A stretch of DNA of 64,000 bases from NCBI GenBank assembly GCA_021613375.1, contig CM038703.1, positions 19,462,194 to 19,526,193 of the forward strand, given 5' to 3'. This document shows, piece by piece, positions 12,172-23,560 of the stretch. The notes beneath the pieces are model-generated. The model searched no databases. It was not told the origin of the DNA and worked only from the letters and a program-made list of their open reading frames with translations. How positions within the stretch are numbered: the stretch's first letter is position 1; every line of letters starts with the position of its first letter. Source of the stretch: Megaleporinus macrocephalus (Eukaryota; Chordata; Actinopteri; Characiformes; Anostomidae). The position numbers were made by a program, and so were the translations under genes.

Positions 12172-13717
12172 TTACATGATATTTTATATGGATAACTGGT
12201 GCATTTTGCTATTTTGGTATCTACAAACTGCAAACTTTTTAGAAAATAATTGCAATCCTTAAATGGTAACATTGTGGAACAATCAGTGACCTGTTTCTTT
12301 TAGAGCCAGACCACAAATGTCAAGCTCTGACCACCTATAACAGAGGTGGGAGTAAGTCACAAGCAGGTCTCAAGTCTTAACCTTCAAGTCTTAACCTTCA
12401 ACGTAAGAACACAGTGTATTCATTACAACTTACAATACCTAATAGTATAATCAGAAACAGCACATCAGCTGCAGATGATTAGCATATCTTCAGAGCTTAT
12501 TTTGGAGGACTCTGTCTCGTACATTGGGTTTGGTTTGCTCTGGATTGCTGAGGTGAGAGAGATTACCATTACCAGATACAAAGAGCTCGCTGAGGCCTTC
12601 AGAAACAAGGTTGATGGCAGATGCTGTACTTTAACATCACCCCACCAATATACAGAGATTATTAAATTGTCCCCAACAATAATTTGATCCCCTACAAAAA
12701 AACATGATCTGTCAGTGTCTCATTACCATAGGTGGTGCAGTAAGGGTTAAATCACGTTCTCTACTGAAGTCCTATCTCCCCGTAACATATGGCCAGTGTG
12801 ATTGGCTGTGCCTTTCCCTGCTGTCACGTGAGACTCTGTAGCTACGTTTGATTGTTAGCAGCGCAAAAACTGGAAGGAAAACTTTCCAGTAATATGAGAC
12901 TCACTGTGCAAGACTCAGGTGCAGCGTGGGTGACACATGGGTGTTAAATGCGAGCGAGGATAGCAGCAAAAAAGAAGAAGGTGGACATAAGGAGCTATTT
13001 TTCAAATAAACGTGTAAGTCACTTAAAGTCAAGTTAATGAAATGAGTTGTTCATAACGTTAATGTCAATGCTAGGCTTTGGTGCACAGCATCCAACATCG
13101 TCTGTAGCTTTGTATAACATGGTTTGGAAATTAACTGCACAACAAACTGCCAACTGTCAGTTCTCTTGGTCTCCTAGAGCAGCTTGTCTGTTCGGTTGAA
13201 ACTCTCTACGTATGAAACCTGTTTCATTTGCACTATGGCTGAAGTTAATAAGTATTTAGATGTAAACTCACTGCTTATTGGTTTGAAAGTGGCAACACTA
13301 TCTGGATAAACATATGTACGTTTATTGACACACTGAGAGAGATTTTTGTTCTGTGATTGTTACTTTGTTGGTGTTGTGGAGATTGTGGAGCTCCATCTAC
13401 TTTTATTATTACTGATGTATGAGACCTGTTTCATTGGCACTATGGCTGAAGTAAACTGAAGTCTAAACCACTTCTTTATCAGTCATTAGTTTAACATTAC
13501 TGTATTATATAACACATTAATTAAATTGTAAATTGTTATTTAGAATAGTTTAAAAGCACATAGACTAGCATATGTAGTAAACCAGTCCTTACCGTTTAAT
13601 CACAGAGTAAAGGTCCTCACCAACGTCAAGAGCAACTCTACACCCTTGTCTCACACTGCGCAGCCAGTTTCCTTCAGAGAAGACACTTTTCTAACCTCTT
13701 GCTATCTGCTAGCTCCA

Positions 13718-13791
13718 CACCCCAGGTGGGTGGTTGGACCCACAGTCTCTGGCCTAAGAGGTCAGTGCCTTAGTCATTAGGCCACCGAGGT
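13718..13791 (-). pseudogene. tRNA-Arg(CCT)-like pseudogene
   Basis: The minus strand matches the known tRNA-Arg-CCT pattern along its length: a GTGGCCTAATGACTAAGGCA D-arm and box A, an anticodon-arm segment ending GGCCAG, a T-stem GTGGG/CCCAC and a CTGGGGTG 3' end. Decay is clear. The anticodon loop reads CTCTTAG, which would give CTT rather than CCT. The T-loop is TCCAACCA instead of a TTCGA-type loop, one anticodon-stem pair is lost, and the acceptor 5' strand is altered. It lies inside the hAT-like element, so it may be the head of a SINE or a captured tRNA. It is not expected to function. Confidence 0.6.
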
Positions 13792-14924
13792 GTCGGGAGC
13801 CGGACTCCCCACAGACAGCGACGCACGAGAGCTCCTACAAGCGTAATTTAAACTAATAAAAAAAAAAAAAACGCGCGATATAGGAAGAAACGTAGAGGCA
13901 CAACGAGAGCGAAAACTTTAAATAATTGTTCTGTGGAGAGACCCCATTCCTAATCTGAAGACTCCGCGTGGACACATTCTATTTGTAGTTCGGCCGGTTA
14001 TGGCGTCATCGCGAGTCACAACTGCTCCGTGTTGCGTAATGAGAGCGGCTATGACCCCGCATGACCCAGCAAATCAGCACCAGCCGGTCAGCTAATTGGC
14101 TCGTCACTGAAAACTGAACACTTTCTGATTTTAAAGTGTTTCATTTAGAAAAAGAAGTATCAACACAGATAGACTATTCCAATCCGGATCCGGGTTTTCT
14201 CTCCGGTCGATCCGCGTACCAGTCACAACCGTTTAGCGGATTTGGTCCGGATCCAGTGCGTGTTCGGTTCATGAGTCGACTCTCTTTTATCCGGATAGGA
14301 GCGGATTTTTCACATTTTTTCCCCCATATTAAACAAATAGGATGGAAAAGTAAGCGCCAATCTACTGAACTTCTGCTCAACCGTCAGACACCATTTCACA
14401 TACACGGATTCAGGGCAGACCCCTGAAAAACGAACTCCTCTGTTTTCCATATTGTTTTCCCCATTCAGCCCTGTTCATTTCCCCCCAAACCTCATGGTTT
14501 TATTAACATGATTTGGGAATTAACTGCACAGCAAACTTTAAAGTTCCTGACCAATGTCAAGAGTAAAAGAGTAAATCTACACCCTGGATGCCTCATTTTC
14601 TGAAGGCCTCAGAGAGCCGTTTGGATCTGGTGATCATGGTGATTTCACTCACCTCAACAATCCAGACAAACTAAATGTGTGAGGTGTAGATTAAGCCCTA
14701 TCAGGACAGGATTAGTATTAGCGGAGGTGGTAAAGTAATATATTATTACTACAGGGCGCCAACTTAAGTCGATTTGCATGGGATATGAAATCTCTGTGTA
14801 ACTGACTGAAACGGGAGCGGCTGCTTGATTTATGCACTGCCCAAACCTCCAAAAACCCTAATTATGGCCATCTTTTAAGCTTTATAGTGATATTTCTGTG
14901 TGAAAATCAGCAGCTACATATGCT

Positions 14925-14928
<4 letters not shown>

Positions 14929-14994
<66 letters not shown>
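14929..14994. repeat. (TA)n followed by (CA)n microsatellite
   Basis: About 26 TA units pass directly into six CA units. The tract lies within the hAT-like element and produces the spurious YIYIYI frames on both strands. Confidence 0.97.
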
Positions 14995-15160
14995 AGTTAT
15001 TTTGAGACATCTGTCCCAAGTCATGTCTCAAGTCATACCAAGTCAAAGTCAAGTCAAGTCTTTTATCAATGTTAATCAAGCAAGTCTCAAGTTCTAAAAA
15101 TCATAACGAGTCTGACTTGAGTCAAGAGTCAATACATATGACTCGAGTCCCCCATCTCTG

Positions 15161-17439
15161 CCATATAATATGATAATGATGATGATAATGCTAATCCATT
15201 AGCACACTATGTGATTTTTGTAGTATGGTAGCATGAAGCTAACGCCTCTTAGACGATACAGGCATGTATTTATTTCTTTCACAGAATAGTCTTAGGCCCT
15301 CACAGTGTCCCACTGCTAAAAACGAATGATGGGTTTTCAGGGCATAAGCACTATCCTAAGAACATCATGCACCTGTTTCCTAATAGCTTTCATTCATTGT
15401 TACTCACGTTAACTTTTGGATATGAAGTAGGCCTGATTCTTTGAAGAGAAGCTTTGTTCTTTGCTCTCTCACTAGCTTCTAAACCTAGTAATCTTACAAT
15501 TATGTGGAGCATCTGCTTTTTTATCTCTGCTAAGAGTCCAATTTCCACGAAAAGCTCAAGTTTTAATGAGGCCGAAGGTCAAGAAGTTCTTCACCCCTCT
15601 TTCCATCACCCCTGCACTCCAGACCATAGAAGCCAAAACCTTTGGCTCTTTTATTTAAAGTCTGTTCATTTTTAATAATGACCTTTAAACTTCTCATAAT
15701 TAGAGGGGGTTTCAGAACCCACAGGTCTGGCCAGCTGTTTTTTTGAAGATCCACCCAAAGATAAGGCAAACAAATCAGTAGCAGTGAATCACTTCACAGA
15801 GGAGTGAAAATCGACACGGACACCACAAGACTGTTTAGTCGTGTTAGAAAATATACTTTATGATTGCTGACTGGATCTGTGCTGGAGAGCAAGCCCATGA
15901 GGAACACAGTCAATAAAGCAAGTTAATCAAAGGCTACGGCGCAGACGTAGTGCCCAGATTATTGACGGGCTATAAACAAGAGACAGAATATTATCCTCCT
16001 ATAACTGATGACTTTGCATAGTCCTTTGTACAGTGGGGAATAATTAATATTCGCCCTCACTTTCACTATTTTCTTGGACTGTGTGGGAGAATGATGAAGC
16101 AGAAAGGGGGGTGTGCGGTATAGATCTAGAGCTGAGATCAATCTTAAAAATTGCATTGTCCATTTAATGATTGTAATTGTTGATAGGAGTGCTGGAGCGG
16201 CATGAGCCAGGAGCATTTTAATTTTCGCAGCGAGAGAAAATTGGGTCCGCTGAAAAGCTGCAGCTTTCCCACAACGATAACTATTGGCCATTTTATCTCG
16301 CTGCGGAAAGTCACGGTAAATCCACGTCCGTCTAGATTAGGCCTAAATATGCATTTACATATTTATTTTTTTCACCGGCTCGTCAACACAATTAAAAATA
16401 AATGCCCAAATACTGGGATGACAATTTGAGTGAGGACAACAATTGTTTAGGGGTTCTTATCAGACGCTCGCACCTGCTCTTGTGCCACAAAAAAGCACTG
16501 GTCATAATTATTTGTCTGGTTTAAGGGGAGGAGAAGCGCTGAACAATTCAAATTCATTCAAGTTCACGCAAGACAAGGCCTTTGCCGCAAACTTATTGAC
16601 ATGCTCTTTCATACGTCTGACACTTGCAGACGTGAGCAGAAAATCCATCCAGTGCGTCATGTCTGCATATTAATACGAGAGGCGGTTCTCTGTGTTGGTG
16701 AGAGAGTATTGGAATAACACAGGGTTTGGTGGGGGTACAGCTTGCCTTGCTGACTCTCATCAGTACATATGGAACGCTTGTAATGGAGCGGCGTGTTCTC
16801 ACGGCTGTGGGCCTGCGGCAGTTTGGCCAATCTTTGCTCAAAATAAGTATTGTGTTCTCTTTTGTGTTTTTGAGTGCGTATTCCGTTTAGCTGGAACATT
16901 GCAATTGCCATTCATCTAGAAAACGGAATGAAATGTCAACTGTAATCAGCGTGATCTTGGATTATGATAGAAATGCATTAATATGGAGAATAGCTCATGC
17001 TGAATGTATTTTTTTACAGTCCAATAGCTGGCACTGAGATTGAGTTAAGTGCACCACCAATGCACCGATTTCCTCTGTATTTGCTTCTCCCAGAATTTAA
17101 TATGTATTTGTTTTTAAATGCCTTGTCAAGGATGATATTATGGGCAAGCTTGATGGATGTTTTGTTTGGAATTTTGCAGCAGAAAATGAAGTGACATTAT
17201 CCATGACAAAATTGAAATTAGCTCAGTCGGCGTCATAGCACAGAATGTGCAACCAGAGTGAAAATTGATAAATAGTGAAATTATAGCCACTGGTTGAAAG
17301 CGGGCATAGGAAATACGAACCAGTGGTTTCTGGGGTGCTCTCCAGTGAGCTTCACCTCTTTTCCTTTAAGACAACTGAAGACATCACAACTGCACAGAGA
17401 TTTTTTTTTGTGTGACATAAAGTCAGAAAGATAAAGGTG
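15161..17439. other. Non-coding DNA with a conserved-looking core
   Basis: About 15790-16930 is repeat-free, with balanced composition, TTAATGATTGTAATTG and ATGCATTTACATATTTAT-type words and a small CGTCTG...CAGACG hairpin near 16612. It has the texture of conserved non-coding elements near developmental genes. Several open frames of 75-110 codons overlap on both strands without splice context and are treated as chance. Confidence 0.35.
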
Positions 17440-18270
17440 TTACTTAAAGGTGCAATATGTAAAAAACTAAATTAACCAGAATTATGAATAAAATGTTAAG
17501 AATTAACAGTTTCAATGGTACATACAAAGATGTCTATGTGTCATGTTGCAGAGATATTGGTTTGTAGAGATGATTTTCAGATTCATTTGTTTTTTCACTT
17601 TAAATTAATGTTTTGTCGACACACATAGTCAGATGTTTTATTGTTTCAAATATGCCATTTTTTCGGATTATTTTAGTGCAAATTATCTTTGTTAAATTTA
17701 CCACATTTAGAAATAATGTGCAAATAATATGCAAATAAACAGCAAATGTCCATTGAAATGTGCAGACGTGTGTTCAAGAGGTGTAAAGGATGTGTTCATT
17801 TATTTCCACATGTCAGCAAAGTCAATAAAGTCAACAAAGCATGTAATTTGATCAACAACATCCAGACTTTACCTCATAGATGGCACGGTGGTGTAGTGGT
17901 TAGCACTGTTGCCTCACAGCAAGACGAGCCGGAGTTCTATTCCCGGTCTGGACCGTTCTGGGTGGAGTTTGCATGTTCTCCCTGTGCTTTAGTGGGTTTC
18001 CTCCCACAGTCCAAACACATGCATGCTAAGTTGATCGGTCACTCTAAATTGTCTGTAGGTGTGAGAGTGTGTTGGCCGTGCGATAGACTGGCAAACTGTC
18101 CATGGTGTACCCTGCCTTCACCCGATGACGCCGGGATAGGCTTTAGCTCCGCCATGACCCTGACTAGTGGGATAAAGTGACAGATGATGGATGAATGAAA
18201 CTTCCAAACTTTCTCAATTGATCTTCTAGATATGTTCTTTTAAATTTTCCATTGCACAACAGCCATTTTA
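17440..18270. repeat. Interspersed repeat, AAAGGTGCAATATGTAA type, split by a SINE
   Basis: TTAAAGGTGCAATATGTAAA near 17446 is a hallmark of a common fish repeat (recalled). The surrounding AT-rich sequence on both sides of the SINE appears to belong together, but the right boundary is uncertain and no inverted ends could be confirmed. Confidence 0.35.
17881..18200 (+). mobile_element. tRNA-derived SINE
   Basis: The head is tRNA-like: GGTGTAGTGGTTAGCACTG at about 17889-17907 serves as box A, and GAGTTCTATTCC at 17932-17943 as a degraded box B. It is followed by GTGGAGTTTGCATGTTCTCC, CCACAGTCCAAACACATGCA and ACTCTAAATTG. The 3' end is a simple tail built on GATGGATGAATGAA. A 5'-truncated copy in the opposite orientation lies at 58121-58440. 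Copies spread using LINE-encoded enzymes. The 144-codon frame crossing it is not a gene. Confidence 0.8.
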
Positions 18271-20559
18271 GTCTGGTAACGCTGTGGATGATACCAGCTA
18301 GTCCAAGCTTGATGGTTGTAGCTGCAATAATAAAATAAGGTCACTCATAGAAAACTTGTAGCCAGTGTATAACTACTGTATTAACTGAACCGCAACTAGT
18401 AACATGTTAGTAAGATGTTAGTATATTATCATCAACTTATTATTTAATTAATAAATGTATCGCAACTAGTTGATTGCTTTGCATTTTTTTTTTTCATTTA
18501 TTAGCCACATGGTGAGCAGTTACATCTCCCTCTTTGGTAGACATGAAAATCTGAAAATGTTTAAAGAAATCTGTGTGTCACATTAAGAAAACATATATTT
18601 TCACATAGTATTTTTTTTGTGTTTTAATGGAAACATTATGATTTTATGTCTGCACAACTGCTCAAAACTGTGTTTGTTGGCCATGTACTGGCTAGCGTTT
18701 TTGAGTTCTCCTCCAAATTAGCTAAAAATGAGCTAACCAGCTAGCATGCTAACCAGCTAACCCTGGCCCTAACCCTCATGACTGCTTTTTACCTCAAGAG
18801 GCGATAACAAGAAATAGTGAATCACTGTAGCATCAAGTCGGCCGTTAGTGCATGAGAAGATGAAGAAGTAGCGCTGCCCCAGTGGTGTATGTTAAAAGTC
18901 CTGCTCTTGGTTGGCACATTTAAGGACAGGTAGCCAATGCAAAGATGAGAAAACTGAGTGATGGCTGAAATTCTAGGCAAGCGATGGCTGCCATCTGCTC
19001 TTGGCAAGAACGCATGTTTGGCAGCAAACAAAAGAAGTTATATAAATAGAAGCAAACCAGAGACAGTTCTTTGCTGACAACAGGGAAAAAGATTCTTCAA
19101 GACTGGTAAGTAAACAGTATTAATGCTAACACTGAGGAGGAGAGACTGGACATTTCTGGGTGGACACTACAACTTTCTGGTGACATCTTGCCCCCAATAG
19201 CTTGGAGTATGACTTTGTCAGGTTGCATCATCTTTCAGGCTGCTTCTTTAAGATATTTAAATCATTCAAAACAATGACTGTCCAAGTCCACTGTGTATCA
19301 TGTATCATAAAAATAGCTTGTGATGCTGCATTATTGCCGTATCGCCCATCCTTACCACCAAGCATGCTTCTGAACACTTTAAGAATGCTTGGTTCCCCTA
19401 GTGTCGCACACAGTATTCTATTTCAGTTACTTATCAGGGGTAATGACCCTAAGAAAGGTGAACTTTGGAATTGGAGTCTTTCTCAAACGCCCCATGCACT
19501 ATTTATAACCCTCGGCTGGCGAGGACGTGTCTGGAGGCTGAAGAGCTTTGGCTGTCCTCAGCTTAGATTTGATCAAATTGAACATGAAGCATGGTGTTTC
19601 ATTTTCACTTCCTTAGCTCAATCAGGATATGTTTGCCCCAAGTCAATATCCATTCACCTGAGTCTGCGCCACACACATCACAAATCAAGTGCTTTCTTTC
19701 TCCACGCATGATGCTGTTTGTCCGTTGTTCCTCACAGAGATGTATGTTTAGTCCGAACGTATGAGACCTGATGCTGCATAGCAATGTGCCATTTCATTGT
19801 GAAGCCACATTAGGATTCACTTCCTTTCCCTTTCTTGCCTGAAACAAATCTGCCAGTATTAAGTAAATAATACGATGCTTGCTGCAAGTAGATTTCATTT
19901 AGTTCTGCATGCTGTGATGCCAGTGATATTAGTCTAGAACCGGTTCAAAGATAGCCTCTTTCTTCCGATGGCTGGCACGGGACTCTCTATTAATTTATGC
20001 ATCCTCGTAGTAAATTGCACATTGGCAGACTTTAGCTGTGGTCTTGATTGCAGCTGCTTTATTCTAATTATTGCTCACAGTTAAAACCCCCCATGTCAGC
20101 AAGGTGCCCAAGAGTTGTCAAAGGATGTAATTAAGAGAAAGGCATTCATACATATCCTCACCTCTGACTTTAACCCTATGATTAGGTATAAGTATAGCTT
20201 AGAGGACTCACAGATCTAAAGTGCTAGAAAATTCCAGAGTCTGGAATCATTCTGGCCTAAATTTCCTGTGTTTATTGCAGGCTGTTGCCCATCTCTGAAT
20301 ACTGATAACTTTCCCATCCTGAACTGGCAACAACATGCAGCAGACAATTAACAGGCAATAACATCTTTTGGTTTAACCCCTTAAGCCACAAGTGCTTGTA
20401 TATGGGATCACAGTTCAACCTACTCTCATAAATACATGGCTTAGTGTCATAGTAGTCACTAAATAATTTATAATAGCTACTAAATAAGTCTTTGCAAAAA
20501 ATTGCAAAAATACTATTCAACTTAATGATAATAGGGGTGTGATTCTTTGAGCAGACACA
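18271..20559. other. Anonymous non-coding DNA
   Basis: Around 18720-18790 there is a patch of repeated GCTAACCAGCTA words and CCCTAACCCT motifs. About 19720-20130 is repeat-free and conserved-looking, with ATTAATTTATGCAT and TTCTAATTATTGCTC. The longest open frame (19202-19711, 169 codons) shows no domain, has poor codon texture and contains GTATCGCCCATCC-like repeat words, so it is not called. Confidence 0.4.
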
Positions 20560-20982
20560 TGAATAACATTACAATTTATTGAATTTTGATTAAAAAACTA
20601 CTTTTGATATTAATATGGCAATAATGACGTAATTGGCTTCATGTTAAAGGTGTTCAGTCAAATTTTAACTTGAGTTAAAATACTGGACTACTAGGTTTTA
20701 AAAATACTTAAACATTCAGAAGTAATTTTTTGTATATAACAAAGTTTTCTTGTTGCCACAATGCATTTACTATGCATTAACTCCTCAGCGCACTGCTTTC
20801 ACATGACACTACTTATAGTACTGTATTTATATGACAAGATAAAAACATAGATTTGTGAAAGGACCTTTGTTAGCAACGTTAACTATAATATTTGCTAGTG
20901 TTGTAAAATTCACAAGTTCTTCAAAGATTAATACTCAAGTACAGATCTTCAAGTAAATGAATGTCGTTACTGTCCACCCCTG
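20560..20982 (-). mobile_element. hAT-like non-autonomous element, one end
   Basis: Read on the minus strand, the unit starts CAGGGGTGGACAGTAACGAC, a typical fish hAT terminus, and continues CATTCATTTACTTGAAGATC with ACTTGAGTA-type words. The plus strand further left has AAAATACTGGACTACTAGGTTTT, matching the interior of the same family as I remember it. The opposite terminus could not be defined. A shorter TTACTGTCCACCCC fragment occurs near 26648. Confidence 0.55.
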
Positions 20983-23050
20983 CATTCAGTATACACTACA
21001 TTTTATTTGGTGAATCATTCCAGCGGTTTAATATTAATACATGTTAAAATTCCTAAATGACTTTCACATCAACATTCTTGTTTTCCTTTTTACTTCCAAA
21101 ATAATAGCTGTTCAAAATCATCTGGCCACAGAATGCCTCCTTTAGTGGAAATATCTGCAGCATCTACACATTACCACCCATTTTTCCATGTCAGCTGTTC
21201 TCAACCTGGGTACCGGTAGATAATCTGGGGTGGTGGGAGGTGTGAGGTGGGATGTCATAATATAGTCAACAAGAAAAGGGCTTATAATTGGGATACTATC
21301 TCTTTGAGCCTGATTTTTCATAAAAACTTGCAATAATGATATTTTCGCAATAATGATATTGTGGCAGCACCTCCTGTGCAGCACTGTATGCGAGGAGTGG
21401 AAGCTGTTTAACTGATGAGGTGCTGAACTGTGCATTTTCCATATATTTTTCCATGTTGTTTTTTTTTTTTCGAAATAAAGAGCTTGTTTGGATACTCTGC
21501 TGCATCTCCTCCTTCACTACATCAGGAAAAGATCATGCCATCTAAGCAAAATTAGAGAGCGACTGGAAGGTAAGTGTAGCAAAAACTTGACATCTTTCAT
21601 GTTTGTCAGCATAATGGGATTATTAGCTAACTAATCCACAAATAATCCACAGGCTTAGTGTTGCCTTTTTATTATGAAATTGACTGAACAGCACAATTAA
21701 TAGTTTGCTGTTTGCTTGATTTATGATCAGCTGGACAATATTTCACAAATTTCTTGGTTTGCATGCCATAGTTAGCTTCCATGGGTAGTTTGTGAATGCT
21801 GTCTGAGTCTCTGGAGTTAGAGTAAAATGATGCATCTGCTGGACACGTATGCTCATTCCGTGCACAAACAGTCACAGCAGAGTTAAACTGAAGCATAAAA
21901 GAAAAAAAAATCTTTTGTTTCGCATTTTTATATTTATTTGTATTTATTTTGTTATATAATACATGTGCATACAAAATGTAATGTAAGTATTTATAATCGA
22001 TTTTATATTTAATTTAGTTATGTGCCCTCATGTTGGTAATTGAAATGCAACCAACAATTGTTTAAAATTATTAAAAAACGTTTATTAAAAAAAACAACAA
22101 CTTTAAAATATACTAAAATAATTTCCATTAATACATAAGATCATAACGTGCATGTACCACTATTAAGGCTACTCGTTTAATTGATCAGATATAACAATGT
22201 ATTAAACTGCTAAAATGCATTGAGTCTTATCATTGAATTCTTTTAAATGTTATGCTTGTGCAGTTTATAAGTCATGTAGTCATCACAATGCAGTTCACAA
22301 ACTACAGCTTGCTAAAATCCTCTGATAGGGTTGTTTTCAGTCAAACGATCCTACTGATGTGAAAAATCCAGATGGAGGGCAAAAACTAAAAACAAAAAAA
22401 ACAGAATGGGTGAAATGGAGGTAAGCCTGTACTGTGAGGCAAAGGTATACATAGAAAATCATAAAATATATTGGATGAGAGTGATTTTTAAACTGGACTG
22501 AAGGATTTGTCTGTCATTGAAGCAGAATACATAAGCACGTTCTACTTTCTCCTCCACACTTCTCAACCAAACAGGTGGAGGCATATAAACACATTACAGG
22601 CATATGACTTTTTATTAGCAGTTGGGTTGACCTTGGTACCAAGGTGTTCCACAGAGACTGTAGGTTGGTTTTCTTTAACTATACTGTGAATGAAGCTATC
22701 AACAACTAAAGCTGTGCCATTCTCGTCATTATCATTTGTTGTTAACGCAAGGTTTGTGTAAAATACAAAAATGGATCCCCTCAATGACATAAAGTCTGAT
22801 TTTTTTGGCTGTTTTTCTGGCACCTGATGCAAAATATAAATAGCGAAAGCACTAAGTTTGCTTAAGTAACAAAGGCATCAACATAGTCTTCAGTTTCACA
22901 TTAAGGTTGCTCATTGCCAACATTCTGTAAAGCTTTTCCAACCTCACAGCCATTGCTATGTTTGTAGGCGGAGCATTGAAAGACCTTTTACAACCTCAGA
23001 TGAACAGGCCTATCTCTAAGCATTCTGTAAAAGCCTGTGGGCATATGATC
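20983..23050. other. Anonymous AT-rich DNA
   Basis: No supported feature. A poly-T run lies near 21458-21470 and an A-rich tract near 22085. Open frames are short and have no context. Confidence 0.4.
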
Positions 23051-23560
23051 TAGTTAATACTTAGCCACAGCACTTTACAGCTCAGCAGGTATCACTGCAT
23101 CTGGCAGGCGAGTTTATGTCTTGTAGAAATAAGGGCTTCCAAACAACAGCAGTCGTGCCTTAACACTGCAACCACTACTCACAGCCTGTTTATTTGCCTT
23201 GTCCTCTGCTAGTGAACTCAGTCCACAGGAGGCCGCGGCACTGCTTCAGTAACTCCTGATTGGGGCTTTAAAAAAACCCTAAAAGTGAATTATGCCATCT
23301 AGATTGAAATATGCAGGGTTGCTTTGAGTTCTGAATGAAGCTACATGTAGCAGAGCCTAGGTACAGACTGCCGAGCAGGTCTAAAGCGGATTAGAGTTAA
23401 TTAAAGAGATGTTCCTACTTGTCATATCCGTGGGTGGATTGACTCGCTATTTACATACTAATGCCGAGAAGCTGTAAAAGAAGGTAGAGGCGGTGATGGC
23501 TCCAATATGCCATAATAAAGGGGGAAGAACAACACGGCGAGGAATGTGATTTGTTTTCGG
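23051..23560. other. Conserved-looking non-coding block
   Basis: Repeat-free sequence of higher complexity, with GGATTAGAGTTAATTAAAG and CTATTTACATACTAATGC words. No open frame with splice signals. The call rests on texture alone. Confidence 0.3.

Larger units (their letters stand above)
12341..15160. mobile_element. Composite non-autonomous hAT-like element
   Basis: The left end is CAGAGGTGGGAGTAAGTCAC and the right end, on the minus strand, CAGAGATGGGGGACTCGAGT; both ends carry CAAGTC repeats. The flanking 8-mers, ACCTATAA and CCATATAA, agree at six of eight positions, as expected for an aged hAT target duplication. Inside are the family shared with 4620-4965 and 62940-64000, a tRNA-like sequence and a long TA tract. 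The segments at 13115-13150 and 14507-14540 repeat the same words, showing internal duplication or insertion. No transposase was seen. Confidence 0.6.

Noticed and set aside
14882..15079. Opposing frames rich in YIYIYI
   Set aside because: Artefact of the TA/CA microsatellite; the same applies at 59536-59724.
17746..18180. 144-codon plus-strand open frame
   Set aside because: Runs through the tRNA-derived SINE; the peptide is translated repeat.
19202..19711. 169-codon plus-strand open frame
   Set aside because: No domain, signal or splice context; contains repeat-like words and the rest of the region is non-coding. Chance frames of this length occur in 64 kb.
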